This document shows positions 5,530 to 5,635 of a stretch of DNA of 5,635 nt, piece after piece. A program made the position numbers and the translations under genes. Source of the stretch: an uncultured Fretibacterium sp. (GTDB lineage Bacteria; Synergistota; Synergistia; Synergistales; Aminobacteriaceae); the NCBI RefSeq assembly GCF_938030725.1, contig NZ_CALHIQ010000064.1, forward strand, positions 1 to 5,635, in the 5' to 3' direction. A model generated the notes under the pieces. That model worked only from the letters and a program-made list of their open reading frames with translations. It was not told where the DNA came from and did no database searches. Numbering within the stretch: the stretch's first letter is position 1; each line of letters begins with the position of its first letter.

Positions 5530-5604
5530 TGGTGGGCGATAGAAGAATCGAACTTCTGACCTCTTCCGTGTCAAGGAAGCGTTCTACCTCTGAACTAATC
5601 GCCC
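5530..5604 (-). tRNA. tRNA-Val, anticodon GAC
   Basis: The minus strand folds as a complete 75-base cloverleaf. The acceptor is GGGCGAT with ATCGCCC, followed by discriminator A and an encoded CCA. The D-stem is GTTC/GAAC with loop AGAGGTA. The anticodon stem is CTTCC/GGAAG with loop TTGACAC, giving anticodon GAC at 34-36, which reads GUC (and GUU by wobble) valine codons. The variable loop is AGGTC, and the T-arm is AGAAG/CTTCT with loop TTCGATT. All stems are fully paired. A consensus -10 box lies just upstream and a terminator downstream, so it appears to be a single-gene transcript unless more tRNAs lie to the right of the window. Confidence 0.95.
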
Positions 5605-5616
5605 CAACGATGAATC

Positions 5617-5625
5617 ATTATATCA
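5617..5625 (-). promoter_or_regulatory. Extended -10 promoter box of tRNA-Val
   Basis: The minus strand reads TGATATAAT, an extended -10 with a perfect TATAAT (5622-5617). It lies 12 bases before the first tRNA base, giving an expected 5' leader of about five bases. The -35 would fall just beyond the right end of the window and cannot be seen. Confidence 0.75.
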
Positions 5626-5635
5626 GTCTCCCGCT

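Noticed and set aside
5312..5542. A 76-codon plus-strand frame starting at TTG
   Set aside because: It runs through the tRNA terminator and into the tRNA gene itself and lacks a ribosome-binding site.

Overview
The window reads as ordinary bacterial chromosome: GC-rich coding sequence, strong AGGAG-type ribosome-binding sites and a tRNA gene with encoded CCA. The gene mix (iron-dependent alcohol dehydrogenase, exported type-B carboxylesterase, small flavin reductase-like protein, DUF4491 membrane protein, LCM-type methyltransferase) suits an anaerobic, gut- or oral-type bacterium. My best guess is Synergistota, but this rests on the look of the proteins and not on any marker, so it is weak. 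The signal peptide on the esterase shows a Sec export route.

Layout. Positions 1-3724 are a rightward block: the 3' tail of an unidentified gene (1-95), an Fe-ADH of the BDH/YqhD/FucO superfamily (152-1321), a secreted carboxylesterase (1415-3097) and a flavin reductase-like protein (3221-3724). Gaps of 56, 93 and 123 bases, each ending in a good ribosome-binding site, allow a loose operon, although the last two genes may have their own promoters. Positions 3725-3957 form a convergent intergenic region holding a large imperfect hairpin. Positions 3958-5124 are a leftward two-gene unit: a SAM-dependent methyltransferase (5124-4279) followed 24 bases later by a DUF4491 membrane protein (4254-3958), with a sigma70-like promoter at 5223-5196.

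Positions 5125-5529 carry no gene I can support. They hold the methyltransferase promoter and leader (with GCTAA/TTAGC half-sites), a tandem motif array resembling the end of an IS21-family insertion sequence (about 5241-5294), and the terminator of the tRNA. The window ends with tRNA-Val(GAC) on the minus strand (5604-5530) under a consensus extended -10 box.

How the genes could work together: the exported esterase releases an alcohol and an acid from an ester outside the cytoplasm, and the cytoplasmic Fe-ADH interconverts alcohols and aldehydes. A metabolic link is possible but not shown. The methyltransferase and DUF4491 protein look co-transcribed, and their joint function is unknown. I did not find a clear novel multi-gene system. 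The most interesting items are the orphan IS-end-like array, the half-site cluster in the methyltransferase leader and the methyltransferase-DUF4491 pairing.
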